From G963704535 sp963704535 (GTDB taxonomy: Bacteria; Chloroflexota; Chloroflexia; Chloroflexales; Roseiflexaceae): DNA of 64,000 bases. Location: assembly GCA_963704535.1 (NCBI GenBank), contig OY969916.1, positions 496,001 through 560,000 on the forward strand, written 5' to 3'. Positions 56,831-64,000 of this stretch are shown here, one piece after another. A model generated the notes under the pieces. It searched no databases and was not told where the DNA came from. It saw only the letters and a program-made list of their open reading frames with translations. The translations under genes and the position numbers were made by a program. The number at the start of each line of letters is the position of its first letter. Positions within the stretch are counted from its first letter, which is position 1.

Positions 56831-57928
56831 ATGGCGAAAAAGGTTCAACTCGACCAGCTCCTTGTCCAGCGTGGCCTGGCGGAGACCCGCACCAGGGCTC
56901 AGGCGCTGATTCTGGCTGGCTCCGTCCGTGTGGCCGGCGCGCCGCGCAGCAAGGCCGGCGAGATGGTCGCGCCGGAGGCGCAGATCGAGATCGCCGCAGC
57001 ACTGCCGTACGCCAGCCGCGGCGGCTACAAGCTGGCCCACGCACTTGACACCTTCGGCCTCGTGCCGGTCGGCTTGGTCGCGCTGGACGTGGGCGCCTCC
57101 ACCGGCGGCTTCACCGATGTGCTGCTACAGCGCGGCGCGGCGCGCGTCTACGCCGTGGACGTCGGCTACGGCCTGATCGACTGGCGGCTGCGCCAGGACC
57201 CGCGCGTGGTGGTCGTCGACCGGACCAATATTCGCTACCTCGAAGCACTGCCCCAGGCCGAGAACCGAGAACCAGAGAACAGAGAACAAAGAATAAAGAA
57301 CAAAACGCCGCCGACCACCGACCATGCGGACCCTGTACGGCCGGCCCTCCGTGGCGGCCCCGCCGACCACAGACCACCGACCACCGGCCATGCGGACCCT
57401 GTACGGCCGGCCCTCCGTGGCGGCCCCGCCGACCACCGACCACCGACCACCGACCATGCTGACCCTGTACGGCCGGCCCTCCGTGGTGGCCCTGCTGACC
57501 ACGAACCACCAACTGCAAACGATCCCTCACGCAACACGCAACACACAACACGCAACACACAACACGCAACACGCGCCGACTGCGCTACGATCGACGTGTC
57601 TTTTATCTCGCTGCGGCTGGTGCTGCCGGCGGTGCAGCGGTTGATCCAGCCCGGTGCCTGGGTTATCGCGCTGGTCAAGCCGCAGTTTGAGGCCGGCGTG
57701 GATCAGGTTGGGAAGAATGGCGTCGTGCGCGACCCGGCGGTCCATGCCGCCGTGCTGCGCGAGGCGCTGGAGTTTGCCGCGCAGATCGGCCTGGCACCGC
57801 ATGGCCTGGCTCGCTCGCCGATCATCGGCCCGGCCGGGAACGTCGAGTTCCTAGCGTGGCTGGGCGGCGAGGGGCCGACGCTGGATGTCGAGCAGGCACT
57901 GCGCGCCGTCCTTGAGCGCAGTGCATGA
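56831..57928 (+). CDS. tlyA: TlyA-type RNA methyltransferase carrying a repeat-cassette insertion
   Basis: 365 residues from the start at 56831, about 100 longer than usual for TlyA. N-terminal S4 RNA-binding domain (VQLDQLLVQRGLAETRTRAQALILAG) and a class I methyltransferase with SAM loop LDVGASTGGFTDVLL, DRTNIRYLEALPQ, then, after the insert, ADCATIDVSFISLRLVLPA and VKPQFEAGVDQVGKNGVVRD. TlyA enzymes 2'-O-methylate ribosomal RNA. The insert (57256-57582) keeps the frame and falls in the loop before the DVSFISL strand, so the fold could survive. Whether the protein is active is unknown. Confidence 0.9.
   Translation: MAKKVQLDQLLVQRGLAETRTRAQALILAGSVRVAGAPRSKAGEMVAPEAQIEIAAALPYASRGGYKLAHALDTFGLVPVGLVALDVGASTGGFTDVLLQRGAARVYAVDVGYGLIDWRLRQDPRVVVVDRTNIRYLEALPQAENREPENREQRIKNKTPPTTDHADPVRPALRGGPADHRPPTTGHADPVRPALRGGPADHRPPTTDHADPVRPALRGGPADHEPPTANDPSRNTQHTTRNTQHATRADCATIDVSFISLRLVLPAVQRLIQPGAWVIALVKPQFEAGVDQVGKNGVVRDPAVHAAVLREALEFAAQIGLAPHGLARSPIIGPAGNVEFLAWLGGEGPTLDVEQALRAVLERSA
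57256..57582. repeat. In-frame word-array cassette inside tlyA
   Basis: About 327 bases, a multiple of three. In order: AGAACCGAGAAC/AACAAAG words (57259-57304), then three near-identical 66-bp units at 57308-57373, 57374-57439 and 57440-57505 (each containing CCGACCA words and a GTACGGCCGGCCCTCCGTGG block), then ACGCAAC-type heptamers (57529-57580). The encoded 22-residue unit reads PPTTDHADPVRPALRGGPAD with two further residues. Confidence 0.92.
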
Positions 57929-58000
57929 GCGGCGGCCCAGCGATAACGCCGGGCCGCGAGTGCGCCTATTCTGACCTGAGATATTTTATTTATACAGCCT

Positions 58001-59179
58001 CTATAGCGCCGCCCCAATCGCCTCCTCGATCTCCCCGGCCTCCAAGTCAAGCGGGTTCGCGCGGGTGCTGCTGGCCTGGAGTGTCTGCGCCGCCAGCGCC
58101 GGGACGCCCTCCGGCGTCAGGCCATACATGCACAGCGGCGGGATGCCCAGCTCGGCCACCAGGTCGCGCAGCGCGGCCACGAGATCGTCGAGCGTGGCCG
58201 CCTCAGTGGCGCCGCGCCGGCCAAGCAGGACCTCGGCGACGCGGGCGTAGCGCGGGAGCGCCGGCCCGTCCGGGTCGCGACGGCGCAAGGCGCGGATGTT
58301 GATCGCGGTAACGTGCGGCAGCAGCGCCGCGCAGACCGCCCCGTGCGGCGCGCGGTAGGCCCCGCCCAGCGGCGCGGCGATCCCGTGGACCGCGCCCAGG
58401 CCCGCGTTCGCCAGCGCCATGCCGCTGAACAGGCTGGCCGTGCTCATCGCCTCGCGCGCCGCCGCGTCATCCGGCTGGTGGTAGGCCCGCCGGAGCGCCC
58501 AAGCCGCCCGCGCCAGCCCCTCCAGGCACAGCCCATCGGCGATCGGCTGGGCGCGCCGCGAGACGTACGGCTCGATCAGTTGTGTCAGCGCATCCAGCCC
58601 ACTGCCGGCGGTGACGTGCGGCGGCAGGTCGTGGGTCAGTGCCGAGTCGACCAGGGCCAGGCGCGGCAGCAGCGAGGGGTGGCGGATGCTGGCCTTGACG
58701 CCGGCCTGCGCGTCGGCGACCACGGCGTTGCGTGTCACCTCACTGCCGGTGCCGGCAGTGGTGGGCACGGCGATCAGGGGCAGCGCCGGCCGTTCGAGCG
58801 GCTTGCCCGCGCCGACTACCTCCATGTAGTCGAGCGCACCGCCCGCGTTGGCCGCCAGCCCTGCCGCCGCCTTGGCCCCGTCGAGCACGCTGCCGCCGCC
58901 GACGCCGATCACCATGTCGCAGCCGGACTCGCGGGCCAGCCGCGCGGCCTCTTCCACGGCGGTGATATCCGGCTCGCCACCGAGGGCGTAGCGCGCCCCG
59001 ACCAGCCCGCGCTCGTCGAGGCGGGCGGCCAGCGCCGCCACTGGCCCGCCGCGCGCTGTCGCCCCGCGCCCCAGCACCAGCAACGCCCGCCGCCCGATCG
59101 CCGCCGCCAGATCCATCAGCTCCGCGCTGCTCCCCGGCCCCACCACGACCTGGCTGGCGGTCGCGAACTCGTAGCGCAT
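58001..59179 (-). CDS. Iron-containing alcohol dehydrogenase family protein
   Basis: 392 residues from the start at 59179. Group III alcohol dehydrogenase: NAD loop MVIGVGGGSVLDGAKA, TTAGTGSEVT, Asp in ALVDSALTHDLPPHVTAGSGLDALTQLIE, and metal His residues in GAVHGIAAPLGGAYRAPHGAVCAALLPHV. Maleylacetate reductases and 1,3-propanediol-type enzymes belong here. It is the last gene of a three-gene set with an NTF2-like and a monooxygenase-like protein, suggesting small aromatic or ketone metabolism. Confidence 0.9.
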   Translation of the reverse strand: MRYEFATASQVVVGPGSSAELMDLAAAIGRRALLVLGRGATARGGPVAALAARLDERGLVGARYALGGEPDITAVEEAARLARESGCDMVIGVGGGSVLDGAKAAAGLAANAGGALDYMEVVGAGKPLERPALPLIAVPTTAGTGSEVTRNAVVADAQAGVKASIRHPSLLPRLALVDSALTHDLPPHVTAGSGLDALTQLIEPYVSRRAQPIADGLCLEGLARAAWALRRAYHQPDDAAAREAMSTASLFSGMALANAGLGAVHGIAAPLGGAYRAPHGAVCAALLPHVTAINIRALRRRDPDGPALPRYARVAEVLLGRRGATEAATLDDLVAALRDLVAELGIPPLCMYGLTPEGVPALAAQTLQASSTRANPLDLEAGEIEEAIGAAL

Positions 59180-59192
59180 AGGTTCCTCTCTT

Positions 59193-59295
59193 TGAGACTG
59201 TCTGAAAAGGTTGATTTGCCGCTCGTAGTTCTTGGTGGAGAGAGAACTCTTGAGGGGCGGCCCCCTCAAACTCCCCCTTTCAGGCAGACTCTAAG
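59193..59295. repeat. Family P palindrome
   Basis: GACTGTCTGAAAAGG on the left outer arm, TCTTGAGGGG-CGG-CCCCCTCAAACTCCCCCTTTC inner, and CAGGCAGACTC as the right outer arm. It lies between the NTF2-like gene and the dehydrogenase. Confidence 0.85.
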
Positions 59296-60079
59296 CCTGC
59301 GCGCCTTCTTCAATAGCTACGTCGTCATAGATCCGCGCAGCGGCCAGCAGGCCGCTCGGCCCGCGCTCGTAGACGGCCACGCCAGCCTGCGGCGTGATCG
59401 GCGCCCCGCCCCACTGCACGACGTTGTACTCGATCGCGCAGCAGACGCCGTCGTCGGTGACTGAGCAGTGGTCGAGCGGGATGCCGCCGACCGAGAACAG
59501 GCCGCCGTAGAACGCCCGCAGCCCGGCTTCTCCACGGTAGACGTGGCTGCCGCCGCTTGGCTCGCGCGCGTAGCCGTCGGGCTCGAACAGGGCCAGCACT
59601 GCTTCCAGGCTACCCGCCGCCAGCGCCTGCTGGTAGCGCTCGACCACGTCGGGGAGCGCCAGGCCGTCGCGCCGGGGCAGCAGCGGGCGCCGCACCCGGT
59701 GCGAGCCACTGAGCGGCCAGGTGCTATGGTACACCCGGATCTGGGCTAGGCGGCCCTCGGCGCTGCGCTCGGCGACGACGGCGACCGGCAGCACCACCCG
59801 ACCGTCGCCCACGGCTAGATCGAGCAGCGCCTCCACGACCGAGCGGTCAGGGCGCTGCGTCGTCCGTAGGAGCTTCACAAGCGCGTCGCGCTCGTGGAGC
59901 CAGGCCACCGCCGCACCGGCTATACTGGCGGCGGCAGAGCTTCCGGCCGCTTGCCCGTGCAGCGGATCGTCAATGATCGGCTCACCCGCGAACAGCGCCA
60001 GCGCATCGGCGGCCCGCCCTTCGACCAGCAGGTGCAGATAGCGCGCGGCCGGATCTTGATCGTTGGCTGGTTGCTGCAT
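59291..60079 (-). CDS. Two-domain SnoaL/NTF2-like protein
   Basis: 262 residues made of two NTF2-like cone folds: residues about 10-130 and 140-255 (VERYQQALAAGSLEAVLALFEPDGYAREPSGG ... HCSVTDDGVCCAIEYNVVQWGG). SnoaL-like proteins are small-molecule isomerases, cyclases or dehydratases, often accessory to catabolic operons. Its start lies three bases after the stop of the monooxygenase-like gene. Confidence 0.8.
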   Translation of the reverse strand: MQQPANDQDPAARYLHLLVEGRAADALALFAGEPIIDDPLHGQAAGSSAAASIAGAAVAWLHERDALVKLLRTTQRPDRSVVEALLDLAVGDGRVVLPVAVVAERSAEGRLAQIRVYHSTWPLSGSHRVRRPLLPRRDGLALPDVVERYQQALAAGSLEAVLALFEPDGYAREPSGGSHVYRGEAGLRAFYGGLFSVGGIPLDHCSVTDDGVCCAIEYNVVQWGGAPITPQAGVAVYERGPSGLLAAARIYDDVAIEEGAQA

Positions 60080-60082
60080 CGC

Positions 60083-60400
60083 TTACTGTCCCTGACTGAC
60101 GATATCGTCGCCGAAGAACAGCGGCAGGTTGCGCGCGCCCTGTCGCGGCTGCGCCATCCAGTCCTGCACGGCGTCGCGCCAGGTGAAGAAGTGCGGGGTC
60201 TGCTGGTGCGCGGCGAAATCCTCTTTGGAGCGATACACCTCGTACAAGAAAAAGCGCTGCGGATCATCTTCGGCGCGCAGCACGTCGTAGCGCAGACTCC
60301 CAGGCTCCTGGCGCGAGTTGCGCGCGTTCTCCAGCGTGGCGGTGATAAACGCGTCGACGTGCTCCGGCTTGACATGGATGGTGACACAAACGACGTACAT
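60083..60400 (-). CDS. Antibiotic-biosynthesis-monooxygenase-fold protein (YgiN-like)
   Basis: 105 residues, AAGGAGG six bases before the ATG. A ferredoxin-like ABM domain: YVVCVTIHVKPEHVDAFITATLENARNSRQEPGSLRYDVL, then RFFLYEVYRSKEDFAAHQQTPHF with the conserved His. These small enzymes act as cofactor-free quinol monooxygenases. First gene of the three-gene set. Confidence 0.88.
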   Translation of the reverse strand: MYVVCVTIHVKPEHVDAFITATLENARNSRQEPGSLRYDVLRAEDDPQRFFLYEVYRSKEDFAAHQQTPHFFTWRDAVQDWMAQPRQGARNLPLFFGDDIVSQGQ

Positions 60401-60791
60401 CAGGTTCCTCCTTGACTTGATCTCAATTCGGCAGGTAAATCTTGGGTGCCGATAGTATAGCGTATCTGGCGGACACAGGCGTAGGCCACGCACGCGCAGG
60501 TTAGGGGAAGGGTCGTTTGCCCTTCCCCTAACCTGCGATACACTGCTCTTCACACCTAACTCAGTTGATGAACTGCCAGAGCGCCGGCACGTTGGGCGGC
60601 TCCCAGCCCGTCAACGATGTGTGGGCCTGGATGCACTATTCGCCGCTTGGCATCGGCAGAATAACCTAATTTTAATACTTGGCCTGCCACAGGGGCGCCA
60701 CGCGGCGGTTGCCTAGGCAACCGCTTGCGCTTGCGTAGAACCAGCAGACCAGGGTATGATAGCGTATCGAGGCCAGCAGACGAGGAACCGC
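60401..60791. other. Spacer with an 18-bp hairpin, a 20-bp palindrome and a promoter
   Basis: An 18-bp perfect hairpin CGCAGGTTAGGGGAAGGG / complement (60495-60512 and 60520-60537). A perfect 20-bp palindrome GCGGTTGCCTAGGCAACCGC (60705-60724). A short plus-strand frame (60560-60670, ending WAWMHYSPLGIGRIT) is unrecognised and may be a remnant. Confidence 0.65.
60731..60760 (+). promoter_or_regulatory. Promoter of the RCK-channel-like gene, next to a palindrome
   Basis: TTGCGT (60731-60736), an 18-base spacer and TATGAT (60755-60760). The 20-bp palindrome at 60705-60724 ends six bases before the -35 box, a good place for an activator or repressor. Confidence 0.5.
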
Positions 60792-62594
60792 ATGACCAAG
60801 CCGCCATCGCAGACACGCCTAACCAGGACACTCCGGCGCCGGCGCTATCCGTTCTGGCGGCTAGTGCGGGCCAATTTCTACGATCTGCTGCTGCTGCTAC
60901 GCGAGTCGTGGGTCGTGCTGGCTGGCTTTGGGTTGCTGGCGCTGGCCGGCACACTCTACCTGAACCTGACCAACGGCCTCAGTCTCCTCGCCGCGTTCTA
61001 CGAGACCCTCAAGCTGCTGACGCTCCAGAGCGGGCTGGCCCTGCCCACCGACGGGCTGGGCGTGGCGCTGTTCTTTTTCATCCCGCTGCTGGGTCTGGCG
61101 CTGATCTTTCAGAGCGTGCTCAACTTTGGGCGCCTGCTGCTCGACAAGGGCAGCCGCCGCGAGGCCTGGCAGGTCGCACTCGCCTCGACCTACCGCGATC
61201 ACGTGATCGTCTGCGGGCTCGGCCGCGTGGGGCTGCGGGTCGTCACCCAGCTGATCGAGGCCGGCTACGAGCCGGTGGCGGTCGAGCGCGACTGGGGCAG
61301 CGAGTTCGTCGAGCGGGTGGTGAATCTGAAGGTGCCGGTCATCCTGGGCGACGCGCGCGAGCCGGCGACGTTGCGCGAGGCCGGGCTGATGCGGGCGCGG
61401 GCGATCGTCTCCGGCATCAACGACGATCTGCTTAATATCGAGCTGGCGCTTACCGCGCGCGCCGAGCGCCCAGGCATCCGGGTGATCCTGCGGGTCTTCC
61501 GCGAGGAGCTTGACCACAACCTAGAGCGCTCGTTCGGCAGCAACTCGGCCTTCAGCGCCTCGGCGCTGGCGGCGCCGACCTTCGCTGCCGCGGCGGTCAG
61601 CCGCGAGATCGACTACGTGTTGCCCTGCGACGACGAGCTACTCGGCAGTACACAGCTTGTCGTCCAGCCCGACAGCCAGATGTCCGGGTTCGTCCACCAG
61701 ATCGAGGAGCAACACGGCATCCGCGTGCTCCACCACTGGGACTCGGCCGGGCGGCAGTTGGGCCGTGAAGCCATGCGCCAGCTCAACAGCGGCGATCTAG
61801 TTACGCTGATCGGCTCGATCGCCGCGCTCGAGTCGCTACGGCTGAAGAACATCCGCGGCAATAAGCTCGGCTTCCTGCGCTCGCTGCCGCTCCAACACCC
61901 GACCGAGCAGTTCGACACGGTGATCATCTGCGGGCTCGGCAAGGTCGGCTACCGCGTCGTGCGCCAGCTCCACCGGCTCCGCCCACGGCCCCGCATCGTC
62001 GTGGTCCGGCTGGGCGACGGGCGGGCCGAGTTGCACCGGCAGATCGAGCGGCTCGACGGCGTGACGACGGTCACGGGCGACGCGCGCGACCAGGGAGTGC
62101 TGCGCGACGCCGGGATCGAGCGCGCCTACACCGTCGCCGCGCTGACCTCCGACGACCTGGTCAACCTACAGATCGGGCTGGCGGCGCGCCGCTACCGCGC
62201 GGATGTCCACGTGGTGTTGCGGGTGTTTAGCGACACGCTGGCCGAGAAGCTGGCCGATATGTTCGGCATTCGCACGATCTACAGCACGTCGGGGCTGGCG
62301 GCCCCCACCCTGGCCGCCGCTGGGGTGCTGGGCGATATCAGCCACGCCTTCTTCGCCGGCGGCCACCTGTACTCAACCGACCACATCACTGTTCGCGACG
62401 GCGAGCCGCTGGCCGGCCAAAGCATTGCGACGATCCGCGCCCGGTATGACGCGCTGGTGATCGGGCTGCGCCACGACGCCGAGTCGCTCGTGCTGCCCCC
62501 GCTCGACCGGGTCGTCGAGGCCGGCGGCGAGATCACCCTGCTGGCGACGATCGAGGCGCTCGCGCGGATACGCGGCCTGCTGCGGCAACCTTGA
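60792..62594 (+). CDS. Two-helix channel-like protein with two RCK (TrkA) modules
   Basis: 600 residues, GAGGAA before the ATG. A basic N-terminus, TM1 (residues about 38-58), a pore-helix-like stretch (68-90) and TM2 (about 91-112). Then two TrkA-N/TrkA-C pairs with NAD-binding loops HVIVCGLGRVGLRVV (residue about 137) and TVIICGLGKVGYRVV (about 385). The layout is that of a 2TM-RCK potassium channel, but the segment where TVGYGD should lie reads TLKLLTLQSGLALPTDGLG, so the potassium filter is absent. It may be a non-selective or other-ion channel, or a sensor. Confidence 0.85.
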   Translation: MTKPPSQTRLTRTLRRRRYPFWRLVRANFYDLLLLLRESWVVLAGFGLLALAGTLYLNLTNGLSLLAAFYETLKLLTLQSGLALPTDGLGVALFFFIPLLGLALIFQSVLNFGRLLLDKGSRREAWQVALASTYRDHVIVCGLGRVGLRVVTQLIEAGYEPVAVERDWGSEFVERVVNLKVPVILGDAREPATLREAGLMRARAIVSGINDDLLNIELALTARAERPGIRVILRVFREELDHNLERSFGSNSAFSASALAAPTFAAAAVSREIDYVLPCDDELLGSTQLVVQPDSQMSGFVHQIEEQHGIRVLHHWDSAGRQLGREAMRQLNSGDLVTLIGSIAALESLRLKNIRGNKLGFLRSLPLQHPTEQFDTVIICGLGKVGYRVVRQLHRLRPRPRIVVVRLGDGRAELHRQIERLDGVTTVTGDARDQGVLRDAGIERAYTVAALTSDDLVNLQIGLAARRYRADVHVVLRVFSDTLAEKLADMFGIRTIYSTSGLAAPTLAAAGVLGDISHAFFAGGHLYSTDHITVRDGEPLAGQSIATIRARYDALVIGLRHDAESLVLPPLDRVVEAGGEITLLATIEALARIRGLLRQP

Positions 62595-62712
62595 ACGAAC
62601 GTGAAACGTGTTGCGTGTTGCGTGAATTGTCCGTTGTCGGTGAAGCGTGAAACGTGAAACGTGAGGTGTCAGGTCGTCACCCCTTCACCCTTTCACCCTT
62701 TCACCCCTTCAT
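62595..62712. repeat. Convergent word arrays
   Basis: CGTGAAA and GTTGCGTG heptamers (62598-62668) follow the channel gene. On the minus strand, TGAAAGGG-type octamers (62684-62712) follow the partial gene's stop. Confidence 0.85.
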
Positions 62713-62715
62713 ACC

Positions 62716-63999
62716 TTACGTTCCCAAGTTAAGCTGGATATCGTCTGCCTCGCGCCACGGCTGCTGGTTGCCGGCCCAGTCGCGGGCGCGGGCGCGGAAG
62801 GCGTAGGCGCCCGGCTCGGGTGGCACAAACAGCGCCTCCCCGACGGTCGCGCCAGCCAGCCAATCGCTCCAGCCGCCGTCGGGGAGGCGGCGCACCTGCA
62901 CATCATAGGCGGCCAGGCCGCTGGCGTTGTCGGCGCCGCTCCAGCGCACCAGGAGGCTGCCGTCAGCCTGGGGCAGCGCCTCGATCACGCGGGCATCTGG
63001 CGGGGTGGTGTCGGCGCGCGGTACCCACTTCACCGCGTCGAAGCGTACCGTCAGCCCATCGTCGCCGGCCAGGTCGCCAAGCTCGACCGCCGCCGAGCCA
63101 CCGGCCATGTAATAGACGCCGAGCGAGGCCCAGGTTCCCGCCGCCGCGCCCTGGTCGACCACCACCTCGCTCGCCACGTCGCCGCGAATGACGCGGTAGC
63201 GCGCGGCGTGGGTCGCCGGTCGGCCGCAGGCCGGGATGTAGGCCAGCACCTCGTAGAAGCCGGCGCCGGGCAGCATAGCCGACCAGCGCGCCTGATTCTC
63301 GCTCAGGACCGGATCGAGCGTGCTATAGGTCCAGGCGTGCTGGCCGTTCAGCCCGCACCCCTCCTCATACCAGGTCACGGCCGCGACGCCGCCGTAGCCC
63401 TCGGCGCCATTGTCCACCATCTGGGCCTCGGGCTCGACGGCGATCTGCTCCGCAGGCGGCGCGGCGCTCATATCGACGACCGACCCGCCCGGATCGGAGC
63501 CAAGCCAGAGAAATGTGACCTGGACCCAATCGGACTCGGTCATGCCCAGGTCGTCCCAGAACGCGCCGTCGGCGATGTCGATCCCATTGGGGCTTCTGAT
63601 CCGGCGGCCAAATTGGTCGCGTCCGTCGTGGTAGCCGTCGCCGTAGGCAGCCTGGGCCATGGGCATGCCGGTCGGCAGATCGCTGTAGCGCCGTTGCGGC
63701 GACCAGTAATCGTCGTCGGTGTTCCAGGGGCCGACATCCCAGACCGGCAGCACGACACTGCGGTCGCGGTAGGTCACGCGCACCTGAAACTCGCCGCCGC
63801 CTCGGCTGGAGAGCACGCGCCAGGAGGGCAGCGCCACAAAGCGATCACGGGGCTGGATGCGGTGGCCATTGGCGGTGCGGTGGCCCACCAGCCCCTCGCG
63901 GGTCGCGAACACGCTGTAGGTCGGCGCGCCGGGGGGCGGCTCGTCGGCCAGCGCGCGACCAGTGGGCGCGACACTCAGCAGGGCCAGCGCCAGCGCCAT
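62716..63999 (-). CDS. Secreted protein with DPBB/RlpA-like, golvesin-like and FN3-like domains, probably 5'-partial
   Basis: At least 427 residues. A signal-peptide-like start (ALALALLSVAPTGRALA) lies at the right edge; the charged part of the signal is missing, so the true start is likely outside the window. An RlpA/DPBB-like beta domain follows (GLVGHRTANGHRIQPRDRFVALPS ... VLPVWDVGPWNTDDDYW), then a golvesin C-terminal-like carbohydrate-binding module (ENQARWSAMLPGAGFYEVLAYIP ... FDAVKWVP), and a fibronectin III domain (PPDARVIEALPQADGSLLVRWSGADNASG). It is probably a cell-wall-associated protein. A TGA-octamer array follows its TAA stop after seven bases. Confidence 0.85.
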   Translation of the reverse strand: MALALALLSVAPTGRALADEPPPGAPTYSVFATREGLVGHRTANGHRIQPRDRFVALPSWRVLSSRGGGEFQVRVTYRDRSVVLPVWDVGPWNTDDDYWSPQRRYSDLPTGMPMAQAAYGDGYHDGRDQFGRRIRSPNGIDIADGAFWDDLGMTESDWVQVTFLWLGSDPGGSVVDMSAAPPAEQIAVEPEAQMVDNGAEGYGGVAAVTWYEEGCGLNGQHAWTYSTLDPVLSENQARWSAMLPGAGFYEVLAYIPACGRPATHAARYRVIRGDVASEVVVDQGAAAGTWASLGVYYMAGGSAAVELGDLAGDDGLTVRFDAVKWVPRADTTPPDARVIEALPQADGSLLVRWSGADNASGLAAYDVQVRRLPDGGWSDWLAGATVGEALFVPPEPGAYAFRARARDWAGNQQPWREADDIQLNLGT

Positions 64000-64000
64000 C

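Noticed and set aside
60560..60670. Short plus-strand frame ending WAWMHYSPLGIGRIT
   Set aside because: No start signal and no recognised family; mentioned only as a possible remnant.

Overview
The window is high-GC bacterial DNA and most resembles a member of the Chloroflexota, probably a Roseiflexus/Kouleothrix-like filamentous lineage. This rests on gene style (a TPR-CHAT protein beside a sigma/anti-sigma pair, a tandem glucose-1-phosphate adenylyltransferase pair, a PGRP amidase with WYFAEG repeats) and on very repetitive intergenic DNA. No rRNA, CRISPR, phage or insertion-sequence transposase was seen. The only RNA gene found is one tRNA-Arg(CCG).

Layout. 1-5.7 kb: a signalling island with a partial unknown protein, a TPR-CHAT protease-like protein, a divergent sigma factor and a zinc-finger anti-sigma-like protein. 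5.8-12.9 kb: a small membrane protein, a CocE/NonD hydrolase, two tandem GlgC-type enzymes for glycogen precursor synthesis and a YhbY RNA-binding protein. 13-19 kb: a family B DNA polymerase converging on a multidomain radical-copper oxidase. 19-25 kb: a small hydrolase, the tRNA, a methyltransferase, a cytochrome P450 with its TetR regulator, and an APH-type kinase. 25-30 kb: a sugar-sensor/PP2C phosphatase fusion, an S51-like protein and a MetE-like methyltransferase. 30-36 kb: a complete branched-chain amino-acid-type ABC transporter (livM, livH, livF, livG and a binding lipoprotein) with a GntR regulator. 36-48 kb: a Gfo/Idh oxidoreductase, a GAF histidine kinase, a CPA1 antiporter, an ECF sigma factor with its YCII partner, a UvrA-like ATPase, and an erythromycin-esterase-like enzyme opposite a double-MerR regulator. 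48-64 kb: secreted cell-surface proteins, a CoA-transferase, two ribbon-helix-helix-like paralogs, TlyA, a small catabolic-looking operon, an RCK channel-like protein and a partial secreted DPBB protein.

The most unusual content lies between the genes. Intergenic regions carry arrays of 7- or 8-nt words, many different sequences but one style. At five genes on both strands the stop codon is itself the first TGA of a TGA-octamer array. At four loci the words follow the same order from stop codon to next start codon, and a full cassette of the same order sits in frame inside tlyA. A second family, a G-rich palindrome of roughly 50-100 bp, occurs at about seventeen places.

Caution. At least eight otherwise well-conserved genes carry a single-base frameshift (near 6617, 14655, 17337, 18288, 22584, 27088, 38588 and 44684). 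Because the downstream frame is always intact, residual assembly indels are more likely than real decay. These genes are annotated as reconstructed full-length loci. Three short remnants (SDR, exonuclease, Eco57I-like) look like genuine decay.
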